45,507 nt of DNA from JBBSHJ01 sp038253135 (GTDB lineage Bacteria; Actinomycetota; Actinomycetes; Mycobacteriales; QHCD01): the NCBI GenBank assembly GCA_038253135.1, contig JBBSHJ010000014.1:1-45507 (forward strand). Reading direction: 5' to 3'. Under the pieces are notes generated by a model, which saw only the letters and a list, made by a program, of their open reading frames with translations, was not told where the DNA came from and searched no databases. This document shows positions 27,453 to 36,374 of this stretch, in pieces (the first letter of the stretch is position 1; each line of letters starts with the position of its first letter). Position numbers and translations under genes: made by a program.

Positions 27453-28013
27453 ATGAACCCGGCCCGGATGCTGGCGGACGCAGCCGACTTCTTCTGCGAG
27501 CGGCTCGCGGTTGTCCCCGAAAACGCCTGGAGCAACGCCACGCCGTGCCCCGGTTGGAGCGTGCGGGTGGTGGCGGCACACGTCGTCAACGGGCTGGCCA
27601 CCATTCCCGAGCTGCTCGACGGCGGTCGGCCGGATCCGGCGCTGCGGCTCGCCGATCATTTGGGCGCCGATCCCGTCGCCGCGGCCAGAAATGCCGCGTC
27701 GGCCGCCATCGACGCGGCGAATGCCACCGGCGCACTCGATGTCATGGTGACGGCCCCCGCCGGAACGATGCCGGCGCCGGCGTTCATCACCATCCGCGCC
27801 GGCGATGTCGTCGTCCATGCCTGGGACCTGGCGACCGGAGCCGGCATCGACCCGACCATCCCGTCCGGGCTCGTCGACGCGATGGCGACGGCGTACCCGC
27901 GGGCGGTGATCGACGGCGGGCGTGTTGCTGGGGTCTTCGGTCATGCCGTGCCGATCGGCTCGGACGCCGGACCGCAGACCACGCTGCTCGCCGAGTTCGG
28001 CCGCGCGGGCTGA
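27453..28013 (+). CDS. TIGR03086-family metal-binding protein (mycothiol-dependent maleylpyruvate isomerase-like)
   Basis: 186 residues. The DinB/MDMPI helical-bundle features are visible: WSNATPCPGWSVRVVAAHV near the N-terminus and VVVHAWDLATGAG, which supply the metal-binding His residues. Family members use a divalent metal and often mycothiol. The start is the ATG at 27453; the longer open frame has no support. A VOC-domain remnant follows immediately. The reaction is unknown. Confidence 0.85.
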   Translation: MNPARMLADAADFFCERLAVVPENAWSNATPCPGWSVRVVAAHVVNGLATIPELLDGGRPDPALRLADHLGADPVAAARNAASAAIDAANATGALDVMVTAPAGTMPAPAFITIRAGDVVVHAWDLATGAGIDPTIPSGLVDAMATAYPRAVIDGGRVAGVFGHAVPIGSDAGPQTTLLAEFGRAG

Positions 28014-28016
28014 CCG

Positions 28017-28203
28017 GCCGTTTGCGCCGCTCCAGCGGACGGCAGTCTCTTACCGGCGACGGCTCGAGGTGCTGGGCGCCCGGCGGCTGCAGAGCCATGA
28101 CGACGGCCGTTATTGGCAGATGGCCGACCCCGGCGGGCTCGTCTTCTGCGTCATTGCGCCGCAGACGCCCGACTTCACCGAGGAAGCGACGACGTGGCCG
28201 TGA
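28017..28203 (+). pseudogene. VOC/glyoxalase-like C-terminal remnant
   Basis: About 60 codons ending in RRLEVLGARRLQSHDDG, YWQMADPGGLVFCVIAP and FTEEATTWP, the usual end of glyoxalase-like (VOC) proteins. The N-terminal beta-alpha-beta unit is missing and there is no start codon at a sensible place. It lies directly after the TIGR03086 gene in another frame, so it is either an old gene fragment or the end of a deleted downstream cistron. Confidence 0.6.
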
Positions 28204-28227
28204 CGGACGAGCGCTGGCCTCACGGAG

Positions 28228-29514
28228 TCAGCTGACCACACTGGACACTTCGGTGGCCGCTGGCGCGGCTGCGGCGGGGACCATGCGCATCTTCGACCAC
28301 TCCGGCGATCGGGCCGGCACGATGGTCGTGACGAGGTAGGCCGTCCCGGTGGCCACGAGCGCGATCGTGATCCCGGTGCCGCTCACCAGCGCGCCGCCGA
28401 GCAGCCCGCCGAGCGGGATTCCTGACCAGGCCAGGGCGCCGGTCAGTGCCGTGACCCGCCCGACCAGTCCTTCGGGAATGCGCTCGAAGATCACCGCACC
28501 CAGCACCGGGTTGACGAAGCCGGCGCCGAAACCGCCGATGGCGAAGACCGCGAGGATCACCGGCAGCGGCGCTCCGAAGGCGAGTACGAGGAACCGCGGC
28601 GCGCCGGCGAGGAGGAACCCGGCGAAATACACCCGGCGGCGCGGCAGCCGGGTCGCGTAGGCCGCGGCGAGAACCGACCCGGCGACGGCGGTGATGCCGA
28701 AACAGGACATCAGCGCGCCGATCGCGCCCGCGCCGCCATGCCCGCCCCTCGCCCAGACCGGCATCAGCACCGACATCATGGCGGCGTCGAGCAGGTTGGT
28801 GATGCCGACCATGATCGCGATCGCCCGCAGCAGCCGCTCCTGGCGGATGAAGGCGAAACCGTCGCGCAGGTCGGCGAGGTAACGGCGTACGCCGCCCGCC
28901 TCGTCCGCGTGCGGTGCCCGCCGGGCCGCGATCGTGCTCGCGATGATCACGGCCGCACCGGCGAACGATGCCGCGTCGATCGTGAGGGCCGACAGCGGAC
29001 CGAGCACCGCGATCAGCGCACCGGCCAGTGCCGGGCCGATGGTCGAGCCGAGCCGCTCGATCGTGCCCTCGAGCCCGGTGACCCGCTCCAGCGGCACGTT
29101 CGCCTGCGCCGAGACCTGGGGCACCAGAGCCCCGCCGGCCGCGTCGCCGGGACCCCGCAGGGATCCGGCGACCGCGACCAACGCGACCATGGTGCCGAAG
29201 TGCAGGGCATGGACGGCGTGCAGCATCGGCACCAGGCCGACCACGACGGCACTGGCGAGGTTGGCCCAGATGCTGACCGTCCGGGGACCGATGCGGTCGA
29301 CCACCGGGCCGCCGAACGCCTTGACGAGCACGTAGGGCGCCATCTCGGCGAAGGCGACGACACCGGTCCGGGTAGCGCTCCCGGTCGTCACCAGCACGAA
29401 CCACGGCAGCGCGATGGCCGACAGTCGCGTCCCGGTGATCGAGACGCCGTACGCCGTCAGCAGGCCGATCAGCGGCCGGTGGTTGCGGCCGGTTGCCGCG
29501 ACGGCCGCGCTCAC
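28228..29514 (-). CDS. MFS transporter (MFS_3-type exporter)
   Basis: 428 residues with about 12 transmembrane helices in two halves and the loop GGPVVDRIGPRTV (the MFS D-x-x-G-x-R motif, in this case DRIGPR). The central cytosolic loop carries RRYLADLRDGFAFIRQERLLR, typical of enterobactin/macrolide-exporter-like MFS_3 members. The GTG start overlaps the stop of the ArsR-type gene (GTGA), so the pair is one operon. A drug or metabolite exporter controlled by that repressor is likely; the substrate is not known. Confidence 0.88.
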   Translation of the reverse strand: MSAAVAATGRNHRPLIGLLTAYGVSITGTRLSAIALPWFVLVTTGSATRTGVVAFAEMAPYVLVKAFGGPVVDRIGPRTVSIWANLASAVVVGLVPMLHAVHALHFGTMVALVAVAGSLRGPGDAAGGALVPQVSAQANVPLERVTGLEGTIERLGSTIGPALAGALIAVLGPLSALTIDAASFAGAAVIIASTIAARRAPHADEAGGVRRYLADLRDGFAFIRQERLLRAIAIMVGITNLLDAAMMSVLMPVWARGGHGGAGAIGALMSCFGITAVAGSVLAAAYATRLPRRRVYFAGFLLAGAPRFLVLAFGAPLPVILAVFAIGGFGAGFVNPVLGAVIFERIPEGLVGRVTALTGALAWSGIPLGGLLGGALVSGTGITIALVATGTAYLVTTIVPARSPEWSKMRMVPAAAAPAATEVSSVVS

Positions 29515-30200
29515 CCCGCCGCTCCGTCGCCGTCCTCAGCACCGGCCTCGTCACCGGCCGCCGAGGTGACGTCGTCGACGAGCGTCGGCAGCAGCGCGTA
29601 CTGGAATTTGACCAGCTCGGTCCCGGCCGGCCGGTTCTCGGTGGTCATGTCGGGGTCGGCATAACGCGCGATGACCGCCAGCAGTTGCTCGTTCAGCGCC
29701 GCCGTGCGTTCCGGTGTGAGGTAGAGGAAGTAGTCGCTCATCGTGTGGACCTGCCGCCACGGCTCCGGCAGCCCCGGGAAGTCCTCGACGGCGCGCTGCA
29801 GGGAGTGGGCATAGGCCGTGGCCACTCCGTGCAGGTAGGCCGCGCCCAGCTCGCGCTCCTCCGGGTCGGTCGCCGCGGCCGGGTCGAAGAAGGTGTTGCG
29901 ATTGGCGGCCTTCCACCACCGCTCGCGGGCACTGCCCCGCTCGGTGTCCTCGACGACCATGCCGTAGGCCGCGAGCTGCCTCAGGTGATAACTCGTCGCG
30001 CCCGTGTTGAGGCCCATCAGCGTCGCGAGGCGGGTCGCCGTCGACGGCCCGCTCTCCCGGAGCCTTCCGAGCAACCGGAGCCGGACCGGGTGCGAGAGTG
30101 CCCGCAGCGAGGTTGCGTCGAGGATGAGATCCCGGTCGGGATCGGGCGCGATCGGCCGCCCGCTCGACCGGCCGTCGCGGGGCGTATGGCGCTGAGTCAT
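29511..30200 (-). CDS. ArsR-type winged-helix transcriptional regulator
   Basis: 229 residues. The winged helix is in the first half: LRALSHPVRLRLLGRLRESG, then ATRLATLMGLNTGATSYHLR and GMVVEDTERGSARERWWKAA. The second half is helical (AYAHSLQRAVEDFPGL; ERTAALNEQLLAVIARYA) and may sense a ligand; no metal-binding cysteines stand out. The ATG at 30198-30200 is used rather than the longer frame, which would run through the AT-rich promoter. It is co-translated with the MFS gene and probably represses its own promoter. Confidence 0.88.
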   Translation of the reverse strand: MTQRHTPRDGRSSGRPIAPDPDRDLILDATSLRALSHPVRLRLLGRLRESGPSTATRLATLMGLNTGATSYHLRQLAAYGMVVEDTERGSARERWWKAANRNTFFDPAAATDPEERELGAAYLHGVATAYAHSLQRAVEDFPGLPEPWRQVHTMSDYFLYLTPERTAALNEQLLAVIARYADPDMTTENRPAGTELVKFQYALLPTLVDDVTSAAGDEAGAEDGDGAAG

Positions 30201-30215
30201 CCCACGACCGTACTG

Positions 30216-30261
30216 TGCACACGAATATATGCAAAGAGTTACGTGCAAACAAATCTGTGCG
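30216..30261. promoter_or_regulatory. TGCA direct repeats with 14-bp period, likely operator of the ArsR/MFS operon
   Basis: TGCA occurs at 30216, 30230 and 30244 and TGCG at 30258, each exactly 14 bases apart, within an AT-rich island just upstream of the ArsR start. Extended units are TGCACACGAATATA, TGCAAAGAGTTACG and TGCAAACAAATCTG. The array covers where the promoter should be. Regular direct repeats suggest a protein binding in register along the helix. Confidence 0.55.
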
Positions 30262-30557
30262 TTCTTCGCCGGCGCGAGCCACGTGAGGTGTTACCGGCGC
30301 GACACGGTCCGGTGATCCGATCGCTTCGCTCACGGCGTACACCGAAGCGGAAGGGCCACATGACCTGGATCGTTGTGCTGATCAGTCGGGCCCGGGATCG
30401 AGATCGCACGGCCGGCCGTCCACACGGCGGGCCGAGCGGGAACGGGCACCGCTATAGAGTGGAAAAACCTTCGGCGGAGCGCGATCCGTTCCCGCGGAAT
30501 GTCAGGTACGACGCGGGTGTGACACCGATGCCGCGAGGCACGGGAGGAGTTGGCTTC
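30262..30557. other. Intergenic region upstream of clpC
   Basis: No gene seen. Contains the presumed clpC promoter: TATAGAGT around 30453-30460 is the best -10 candidate, about 100 bases before the start. Ends with GGGAGGAG at 30542-30549, the clpC ribosome-binding site. Confidence 0.45.
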
Positions 30558-33101
30558 ATGTTCGAGCGGTTCACCGACCGGGCTCGGAGAGTGGTCGTCC
30601 TGGCGCAGGAAGAAGCCAGGATGCTCAACCACAACTACATCGGCACCGAGCACATCCTGCTCGGCCTCATTCACGAGGGCGAAGGCGTCGCCGCCAAGGC
30701 GCTTGAGTCCCTCGGGATCTCCCTCGACGCGGTCCGCGCGCAGGTCGAGGAGATGATCGGCCACGGGCAGCAGGCGCCGTCCGGCCACATCCCCTTCACC
30801 CCGCGGGCGAAGAAGGTCCTCGAGCTCAGCCTGCGCGAAGCGCTGCAGCTCGGCCACAACTACATCGGCACCGAGCACATCCTGCTCGGCCTCATCCGCG
30901 AGGGCGAGGGTGTCGCGGCGCAGGTGCTGATCAAGCTCGGTGCCGACCTCAACCGCGTGCGCCAGCAGGTGATCCAGCTGGTCGCCGGCTACCAGGGCAA
31001 GGAGACGGCCGCGTCCGGCGCCGCCGGCGAGGGCACCCCCTCCACGTCGCTGGTGCTCGACCAGTTCGGCCGCAACCTGACCCAGGCCGCTCGCGAGCAC
31101 AAGCTCGACCCGGTCATCGGTCGCGAGAAGGAATCCGAGCGCCTCATGCAGGTGCTGTCGCGCCGTACCAAGAACAACCCCGTGCTGATCGGCGAGCCCG
31201 GTGTCGGCAAGACCTCGGTCGTCGAGGGCCTGGCCCAGTCGATCGTCAGGAACGAGGTTCCGGAGACGCTGAAGGACAAGCAGCTCTACACCCTCGACCT
31301 CGGTGCGCTGGTCGCCGGCAGCCGTTACCGCGGCGATTTCGAGGAACGGCTGAAGAAGGTCCTGACGGAGATCCGCACCCGCGGCGACATCATCCTTTTC
31401 ATCGACGAGATCCACACCCTCGTCGGTGCCGGTGCGGCCGAGGGTGCCATCGACGCAGCCAGCATCCTCAAGCCGATGCTGGCCCGCGGCGAGCTTCAGA
31501 CCATCGGTGCGACCACGCTCGACGAGTACCGCAAGTACCTCGAGAAGGACGCCGCATTGGAGCGCCGGTTCCAGCCGATCCAGGTCGACGAGCCGTCCGT
31601 CGCGCACACGATCGAGATCCTCAAGGGTTCGCGCGATCTCTACGAGGCGCACCACCAGGTGTCCTACACCGACGCGGCGCTGGTCGCGGCGGCCAACCTG
31701 GCCGACCGCTACATCTCGGACCGGTTCCTGCCGGACAAGGCGATCGACCTGATCGACGAGGCCGGCTCGCGGATGCGGATCCGTCGCATGACGGCGCCGC
31801 CGGACCTGCGCGAGTTCGACGAGCGCATCGATGATGTACGCCGGCAGAAGGAAGGCGCGATCGACGCGCAGGACTTCGAGAAGGCCGCCTCGTTGCGCGA
31901 CACCGAGAAGCGACTGACCGGCGAGAAGGCGCAGCGCGAGAAGGAATGGAAGGCCGGCGACCTCGACGTCATCTCCGAGGTCGACGACGAGCAGATCGCC
32001 GAGGTGCTCGGTGCCTGGACCGGCATTCCCGTCTTCCAGCTCACCGAGGAAGAGACTTCACGGCTGCTGCACATGGAGGACGAGCTACACCGCCGGATCA
32101 TCAGCCAGGACCAGGCCATCAAGGCCGTGTCGCAGGCGATCCGTCGTACCCGCGCCGGGTTGAAGGACCCGAAGCGGCCCGGTGGCTCGTTCATCTTCGC
32201 CGGCCCGTCGGGCATCGGTAAGTCGGAGCTGTCCAAGGCGCTGGCCGAGTTCCTGTTCGGCGAGGAGGACTCGCTCATCCAGCTGGACATGAGCGAATAC
32301 CACGATCGCTACACCGTCTCGCGGCTGGTCGGTGCCCCACCCGGGTACGTCGGCTACGACGAGGGTGGCCAGCTGACCGAGAAGGTGCGGCGCAAGCCGT
32401 TCTCGGTGGTGCTCTTCGATGAGATCGAGAAGGCCCACGCCGACGTCTTCAACACGCTGCTGCAGGTGCTGGAAGACGGCCGGTTGACCGACGGTCAGGG
32501 CCGGATCGTCGACTTCAAGAACACCGTGCTGATCATGACCACCAACCTCGGCACGAGGGATGTGGCCAAGTCGGTCGGCATCGGCTTTCAGTTCGGGCAG
32601 GACGACTCGAGCAATTACGACCGGATGAAGCAGCGCGTCACCGACGAGCTGAAGCAGCACTTCCGGCCGGAGTTCCTGAACCGGATCGACGACATCATCG
32701 TCTTCCACCAGCTCAGCGAGGACAACATCATCCAGATCCTCGACCGGATCCAGCTGCCGCGGGTCGACGCGCAGCTGAAGAACCGGGACATGGGTCTTGA
32801 GCTGACGGCGGCGGCCAAGGACCTGCTCGCCAAGCGCGGCTTCGACCCGGTGCTCGGCGCCCGGCCACTGCGTCGGGCCGTGCAGCGGGAGATCGAGGAC
32901 GCGCTGTCCGAGCGGATCCTCTACGGCGAGCTCAAGCCCGGCGAGATCGTGCTGGTGGATGTCGAGGGCGAGGGTGACGACGCCAAGTTCACCTTCCGCG
33001 GTGAGCCCAAGCCGGCGATCACCGACGACGCCGTCACGGTATCGGTGGGAGCGCCGTCGGGTGACTCGCCGACTCCGCCGCCTCCGGACGTCGTCGACTG
33101 A
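30558..33101 (+). CDS. clpC: ATP-dependent Clp protease ATPase subunit ClpC
   Basis: 847 residues. Clp unfoldase that feeds substrates to ClpP. Two N-terminal repeats (NHNYIGTEHILLGLI at ~24-38 and GHNYIGTEHILLGLI at ~99-113), D1 AAA domain with Walker A GEPGVGKT (212-219) and FIDEIH, a UVR/middle region (~420-460), and D2 with GPSGIGKS (549-556) and LFDEIEKA. The D2 P-loop has Ile and Ser where GVGKT is usual; Ser can coordinate Mg2+. KSVGIGFQFG provides the ClpP-docking loop. The ATG follows GGGAGGAG at eight bases. It ends at a strong terminator. Confidence 0.97.
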   Translation: MFERFTDRARRVVVLAQEEARMLNHNYIGTEHILLGLIHEGEGVAAKALESLGISLDAVRAQVEEMIGHGQQAPSGHIPFTPRAKKVLELSLREALQLGHNYIGTEHILLGLIREGEGVAAQVLIKLGADLNRVRQQVIQLVAGYQGKETAASGAAGEGTPSTSLVLDQFGRNLTQAAREHKLDPVIGREKESERLMQVLSRRTKNNPVLIGEPGVGKTSVVEGLAQSIVRNEVPETLKDKQLYTLDLGALVAGSRYRGDFEERLKKVLTEIRTRGDIILFIDEIHTLVGAGAAEGAIDAASILKPMLARGELQTIGATTLDEYRKYLEKDAALERRFQPIQVDEPSVAHTIEILKGSRDLYEAHHQVSYTDAALVAAANLADRYISDRFLPDKAIDLIDEAGSRMRIRRMTAPPDLREFDERIDDVRRQKEGAIDAQDFEKAASLRDTEKRLTGEKAQREKEWKAGDLDVISEVDDEQIAEVLGAWTGIPVFQLTEEETSRLLHMEDELHRRIISQDQAIKAVSQAIRRTRAGLKDPKRPGGSFIFAGPSGIGKSELSKALAEFLFGEEDSLIQLDMSEYHDRYTVSRLVGAPPGYVGYDEGGQLTEKVRRKPFSVVLFDEIEKAHADVFNTLLQVLEDGRLTDGQGRIVDFKNTVLIMTTNLGTRDVAKSVGIGFQFGQDDSSNYDRMKQRVTDELKQHFRPEFLNRIDDIIVFHQLSEDNIIQILDRIQLPRVDAQLKNRDMGLELTAAAKDLLAKRGFDPVLGARPLRRAVQREIEDALSERILYGELKPGEIVLVDVEGEGDDAKFTFRGEPKPAITDDAVTVSVGAPSGDSPTPPPPDVVD

Positions 33102-33121
33102 CGAGGTGACAGCACGTCCAC

Positions 33122-33164
33122 GACAGGGCGGGTCGGCGCGAGCGCCGGCCCGCCCTGTCTTTTT
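33122..33164 (+). terminator. Intrinsic terminator after clpC
   Basis: A long GC-rich stem, GACAGGGCGGGTCGGCGC paired with the matching GCCGGCCCGCCCTGTC, with a short loop and a TTTTT run at 33160-33164. It lies 20 bases after the clpC stop and just before the riboswitch promoter. Confidence 0.9.
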
Positions 33165-33172
33165 GCGCGTGC

Positions 33173-33178
33173 TAGCGT
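33173..33178 (+). promoter_or_regulatory. Likely -10 element (TAGCGT) of the riboswitch transcript
   Basis: TAGCGT just downstream of the clpC terminator and just upstream of the riboswitch, in the position expected for its promoter. No clear -35. Confidence 0.4.
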
Positions 33179-33183
33179 CGCCC

Positions 33184-33350
33184 TGCCGGCGTTCGGGCGT
33201 GCCTCGGTACGCCCGCCGGTGCCTGTAGCCGTCAGGGGAAGCCGGTCGCACGCCGGCGCTGACTCGCAACCGTAGGCCCGCATCGGCCGCTCGACCCTGG
33301 TCGAGCGGCGGGTGGCACGTCCAGCGTGATCGGGTGAGCCGGGATACCGG
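33184..33350 (+). promoter_or_regulatory. Cobalamin riboswitch (B12 element)
   Basis: The conserved core is visible: AGGGGAAGCCGGT, then GCCGGCGCTGACTCGCAACC (33252-33271), the B12 box. Later GTGAGCCGGGATACCGGG provides the 3' conserved segment, with a variable GC-rich arm between (GGCCGCTCGACCCTGGTCGAGCGG). The element is about 160 bases long and ends ~160 bases before the EcfT gene, so adenosylcobalamin or a related cobamide should repress the ECF importer operon. Confidence 0.9.
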
Positions 33351-33507
33351 GCGGCTACGACGCTCCGCAGTCACCGTCGAAGCTCGCGGTGGGAGCCAGG
33401 GCCTCGCCCGAGGCGGGCCGGACCTCGCGGTTCCGGCCGCCGCCGCACGCCACGACGGCCGGCCCAGGCCTCCGGCCGCGCCGTACTCGAGTCGAGGTCC
33501 TCCGCCG

Positions 33508-34746
33508 ATGCGAACCCAGCCCGCCTCGCTCGGAGCCGACGCTCCCGGCGCGCGGCCGGGAGCGGCCCCACGGGCCGAGGCGCGGCGGACCGGACCGCTG
33601 GCGAGGGTGTGGCTGCCCCGCTCGCTGCACCCGCTGGCCTGGTGGATCTGGGCCGCAGGCCTCGCGGTGGCCGCGACGAAGACGACCAACCCGGTCCTGC
33701 TCGCGACGATCCTCGCCGTGGCCGCGGTCGTGGTCGCCGCGCGGCGGGGGACGGCGCCGTGGGCGCGCGCGTTCGGCTTCTACCTGCTCCTGGGCGGATC
33801 GATCATCGCGCTGCGGGTGGCCTTTCGGGTCGTGCTCGGCGGGTCGACGGCGGCGAGCGGCCGGGTGCTGTTCACGCTGCCGCACGCGTCGCTGCCGGCC
33901 TGGATGGCCGGCGTGTCGATCGGTGGTCCGGTCGTGTTCCAGGCCGTGCTCGCGGCGGCGTACGACGGGCTGCGACTCGCGACCATGCTCTGCTGCGTCG
34001 GCGCGGCCAACGTCCTGGCCGACCCCAAACGGCTGCTGCGCGCGCTTCCCGGCGCCCTCTACGAGATCGGCACCGCCGTGGTCATCGCGCTGACCGTCGC
34101 CCCGCAGCTGATCGAGAGCGGTCAGCGGGTGCTAAAGGCGCGCCGGCTCCGGGGCGAGACCGGCGGGCGGTTCCGGCTGCTGCACCGGGTGGTGCTGCCG
34201 GTGTTGCAGGATGCCCTGGCCCGCTCGCTGGCGCTCGCCGCGGCGATGGAATCCCGCGGGTATGCCCGCCAGGCGGGCGTCCCTGCCATCGGATGGCGTC
34301 GGGCCAGTGGGGGGCTGCTGGTGGCCGGCTCGGTCGGGATCGCGGTCGGCGGGTACGGCGTGCTCGCGCCGGCCGACGCCGGGGCGTACGGCGGGCCGGC
34401 GATCGCCGCCGGTGTGGTCCTGCTCGCGGCCGGCCTCGTGGCCGGTCACCGGCGGGCGCTCCGCTCCCGCTACCGGCCCGATCCCTGGGCGCTGCCGGAG
34501 TGGCTGGTCGCCGCCTCGGGCGTGCTCGCCGCCGCGGCCTACCTCGCGCCGGTCGACGCGGCCGTGCTGCAACCGCCGACCAGCCCGCTCGGCGTACCCG
34601 CGCTCGCCGTCCTCCCAGTGCTGGGCGCGCTCGTGGCCGTGCTCCCGGCCATCGCGGCGCCACCGCCGGGGGCACGAGCGGCGCCGCCGCCGCCCGGGGC
34701 ACGAGCGGCGCCGCCGCCGGGGGGAAGAGCGTCGGTGGGCGGATGA
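33508..34746 (+). CDS. ECF transporter T component (CbiQ/EcfT-like)
   Basis: 412 residues with about six to eight membrane helices. The EcfT coupling signature is present as AAAMESRGYARQ, after VLKARRLRGETGG, the first Ala-Arg-Gly-type motif; these helices contact the two ATPases. The ATG at 33508 follows GAGGTCCTCC. The last ~30 residues are a repeat of APPPGARAA, an unusual disordered tail. As the first gene after a cobalamin riboswitch it probably serves uptake of a cobamide or a corrinoid precursor; cobalt is less likely because no CbiM/CbiN is present. Confidence 0.88.
   Translation: MRTQPASLGADAPGARPGAAPRAEARRTGPLARVWLPRSLHPLAWWIWAAGLAVAATKTTNPVLLATILAVAAVVVAARRGTAPWARAFGFYLLLGGSIIALRVAFRVVLGGSTAASGRVLFTLPHASLPAWMAGVSIGGPVVFQAVLAAAYDGLRLATMLCCVGAANVLADPKRLLRALPGALYEIGTAVVIALTVAPQLIESGQRVLKARRLRGETGGRFRLLHRVVLPVLQDALARSLALAAAMESRGYARQAGVPAIGWRRASGGLLVAGSVGIAVGGYGVLAPADAGAYGGPAIAAGVVLLAAGLVAGHRRALRSRYRPDPWALPEWLVAASGVLAAAAYLAPVDAAVLQPPTSPLGVPALAVLPVLGALVAVLPAIAAPPPGARAAPPPPGARAAPPPGGRASVGG
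34657..34735 (+). repeat. Pro-rich repeat at the EcfT C-terminus
   Basis: Three ~24-27-bp units built on GCGCCGCCGCCG...GGGGCACGAGCG encode APPPGARA, APPPPGARA and APPPGGRA. They lie just before the ATPase gene, which overlaps the end. Confidence 0.85.
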
Positions 34747-36374
34747 TCGGCGCCCCGGTGATCGAGTTCGATCGCGTCACGGTCACCTACGACGGTGCCG
34801 CGCTGCCCGCGCTGGTCGACGCCACGTTCTCCGTCGGGGAGGGCGAGCTGTGCCTGGTCATCGGCCGCACCGGCGCCGGGAAGTCGACCCTGCTGGGCGC
34901 CATCAACGGCCTCGTGCCGTACTTCACCGGCGGCACCCTGGCCGGCCGCGTCACCGTGGCCGGACGGGACACCGCGACGCATCCGCCGAAGGCGCTGGCC
35001 GACGTCGTGGGCGTCGTCGGGCAGGACCCGATCGCCGGGTTCGTCACCGACACGGTCACCGACGAGCTCGCCTACGGGATGGAGCAGCTCGGCCTCGCCC
35101 CGGCGGTGATGCGACGCCGGGTGGAGGAGACCATCGACCTGCTCGGCCTCGCCGACCTGCGCGGACGCTCGTTGCGCACGCTGTCCGGAGGGCAGCAGCA
35201 GCGGGTCGCGATCGGGTCGGTGCTGACGGTGCACCCCGCCGTGCTGGTGCTCGACGAGCCGACGTCGGCCCTCGATCCGGGCGCGGCTGAAGACGTGCTG
35301 GCGGCGATCACCCGGATCGTGCACGACCTCGGCGTGACCGTGGTCGCGGCCGAGCACCGGCTCGAGCGGGTGGTGCAGTACGCCGACCACGTGATCACGG
35401 TCGACGCCGGTGGCCGGGTGAGCGACGGCGAGCCGGCGACGGCCTTGGCCACCGCACCGGTGGTGCCGCCGGTCGTGCAACTGGGCCGGTCGGCGGGATG
35501 GACGCCCCTGGCGCTGTCGGTGCGCGATGCCCGGCGAATGGCCGGGCCGCTGCGAGCGCGGCTCGCCTCGATCGAGCCGCCGCGCACGCCCATCGCCGAC
35601 CGCGGCCCGGCCACGCCCGCGCTGCTCGCCGACGGGATCGTCGTGCGCCACGGCGCGCTCGTCGCGGTCCGCGGTGTGGACCTCGCGCTCGCAGCGGGAC
35701 AGACCGTCGCGCTGATGGGCCGCAACGGAGCGGGCAAGTCGTCGTTGTTGTGGGCGCTAGCGGGTGCCGGCCGCCGGGCCGCCGGCCGGGTCGCCCTCGC
35801 CGACGGGCGGGATCCCGCCGAGCTGTCCGCGGTGGCAGCCAGGCGCGAGGTCGCGCTCGTGCCGCAGACACCGGCTGACCTGCTCTACCGCGAGACGGTC
35901 GCCGCGGAGTGCGCGCAGGGCGACCGCGATGCCGGTGCGGCTGCGGGTACGACGTCAGCTCTCCTCGTGGGCATCGCACCCGATATCGAGTCGGCTAAGC
36001 ATCCCCGGGATCTCTCCGAGGGGCAGCGGCTCGCCCTGGTCCTGGCGATCCAGCTCGCGGGGCGGCCCGCGGTGCTGCTGCTCGACGAGCCGACCCGGGG
36101 GCTGGACTATCCGGGCAAGCACGCGCTGGCCGGCGTCCTGCACGGACTGGCGGCCGGCGGCTCGGCGGTGCTGGTGGCGACGCACGATGTGGAGTTCGTC
36201 GCGCGGTGCGCACAACGGGTCGTCCTGCTCTCCGACGGCGACGTCGTCGCGGACGGACCGACGGACGAGGTGGTGCACGGCTCGCCGATGTTCGCGCCGC
36301 AGGTGAGCAAGATCCTCGGCGCGCCCTGGCTGACGGTCGAGCAGATCGACGCCGCGCTGGCCGGTGTGTCGTGA
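34743..36374 (+). CDS. ECF transporter energising ATPase, fused A and A' domains
   Basis: 543 residues containing two complete ABC domains. Domain 1: Walker A GRTGAGKST (41-49), signature LSGGQQQRV, Walker B VLVLDEPTSALD. Domain 2: Walker A GRNGAGKS (326-333), signature LSEGQRLAL, Walker B VLLLDEPTRGLD and H-loop ATHDVEF. Fused ATPases like this replace the EcfA1/EcfA2 pair. Start ATG overlaps the EcfT stop (ATGA) and the stop overlaps the S-component start, so all three are coupled. Confidence 0.92.
   Translation: MIGAPVIEFDRVTVTYDGAALPALVDATFSVGEGELCLVIGRTGAGKSTLLGAINGLVPYFTGGTLAGRVTVAGRDTATHPPKALADVVGVVGQDPIAGFVTDTVTDELAYGMEQLGLAPAVMRRRVEETIDLLGLADLRGRSLRTLSGGQQQRVAIGSVLTVHPAVLVLDEPTSALDPGAAEDVLAAITRIVHDLGVTVVAAEHRLERVVQYADHVITVDAGGRVSDGEPATALATAPVVPPVVQLGRSAGWTPLALSVRDARRMAGPLRARLASIEPPRTPIADRGPATPALLADGIVVRHGALVAVRGVDLALAAGQTVALMGRNGAGKSSLLWALAGAGRRAAGRVALADGRDPAELSAVAARREVALVPQTPADLLYRETVAAECAQGDRDAGAAAGTTSALLVGIAPDIESAKHPRDLSEGQRLALVLAIQLAGRPAVLLLDEPTRGLDYPGKHALAGVLHGLAAGGSAVLVATHDVEFVARCAQRVVLLSDGDVVADGPTDEVVHGSPMFAPQVSKILGAPWLTVEQIDAALAGVS

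Noticed and set aside
29493..30557. Upstream in-frame extension of clpC by 355 codons
   Set aside because: It runs antisense through the ArsR gene and promoter; ClpC normally begins at MFERFT and has a strong ribosome site there.
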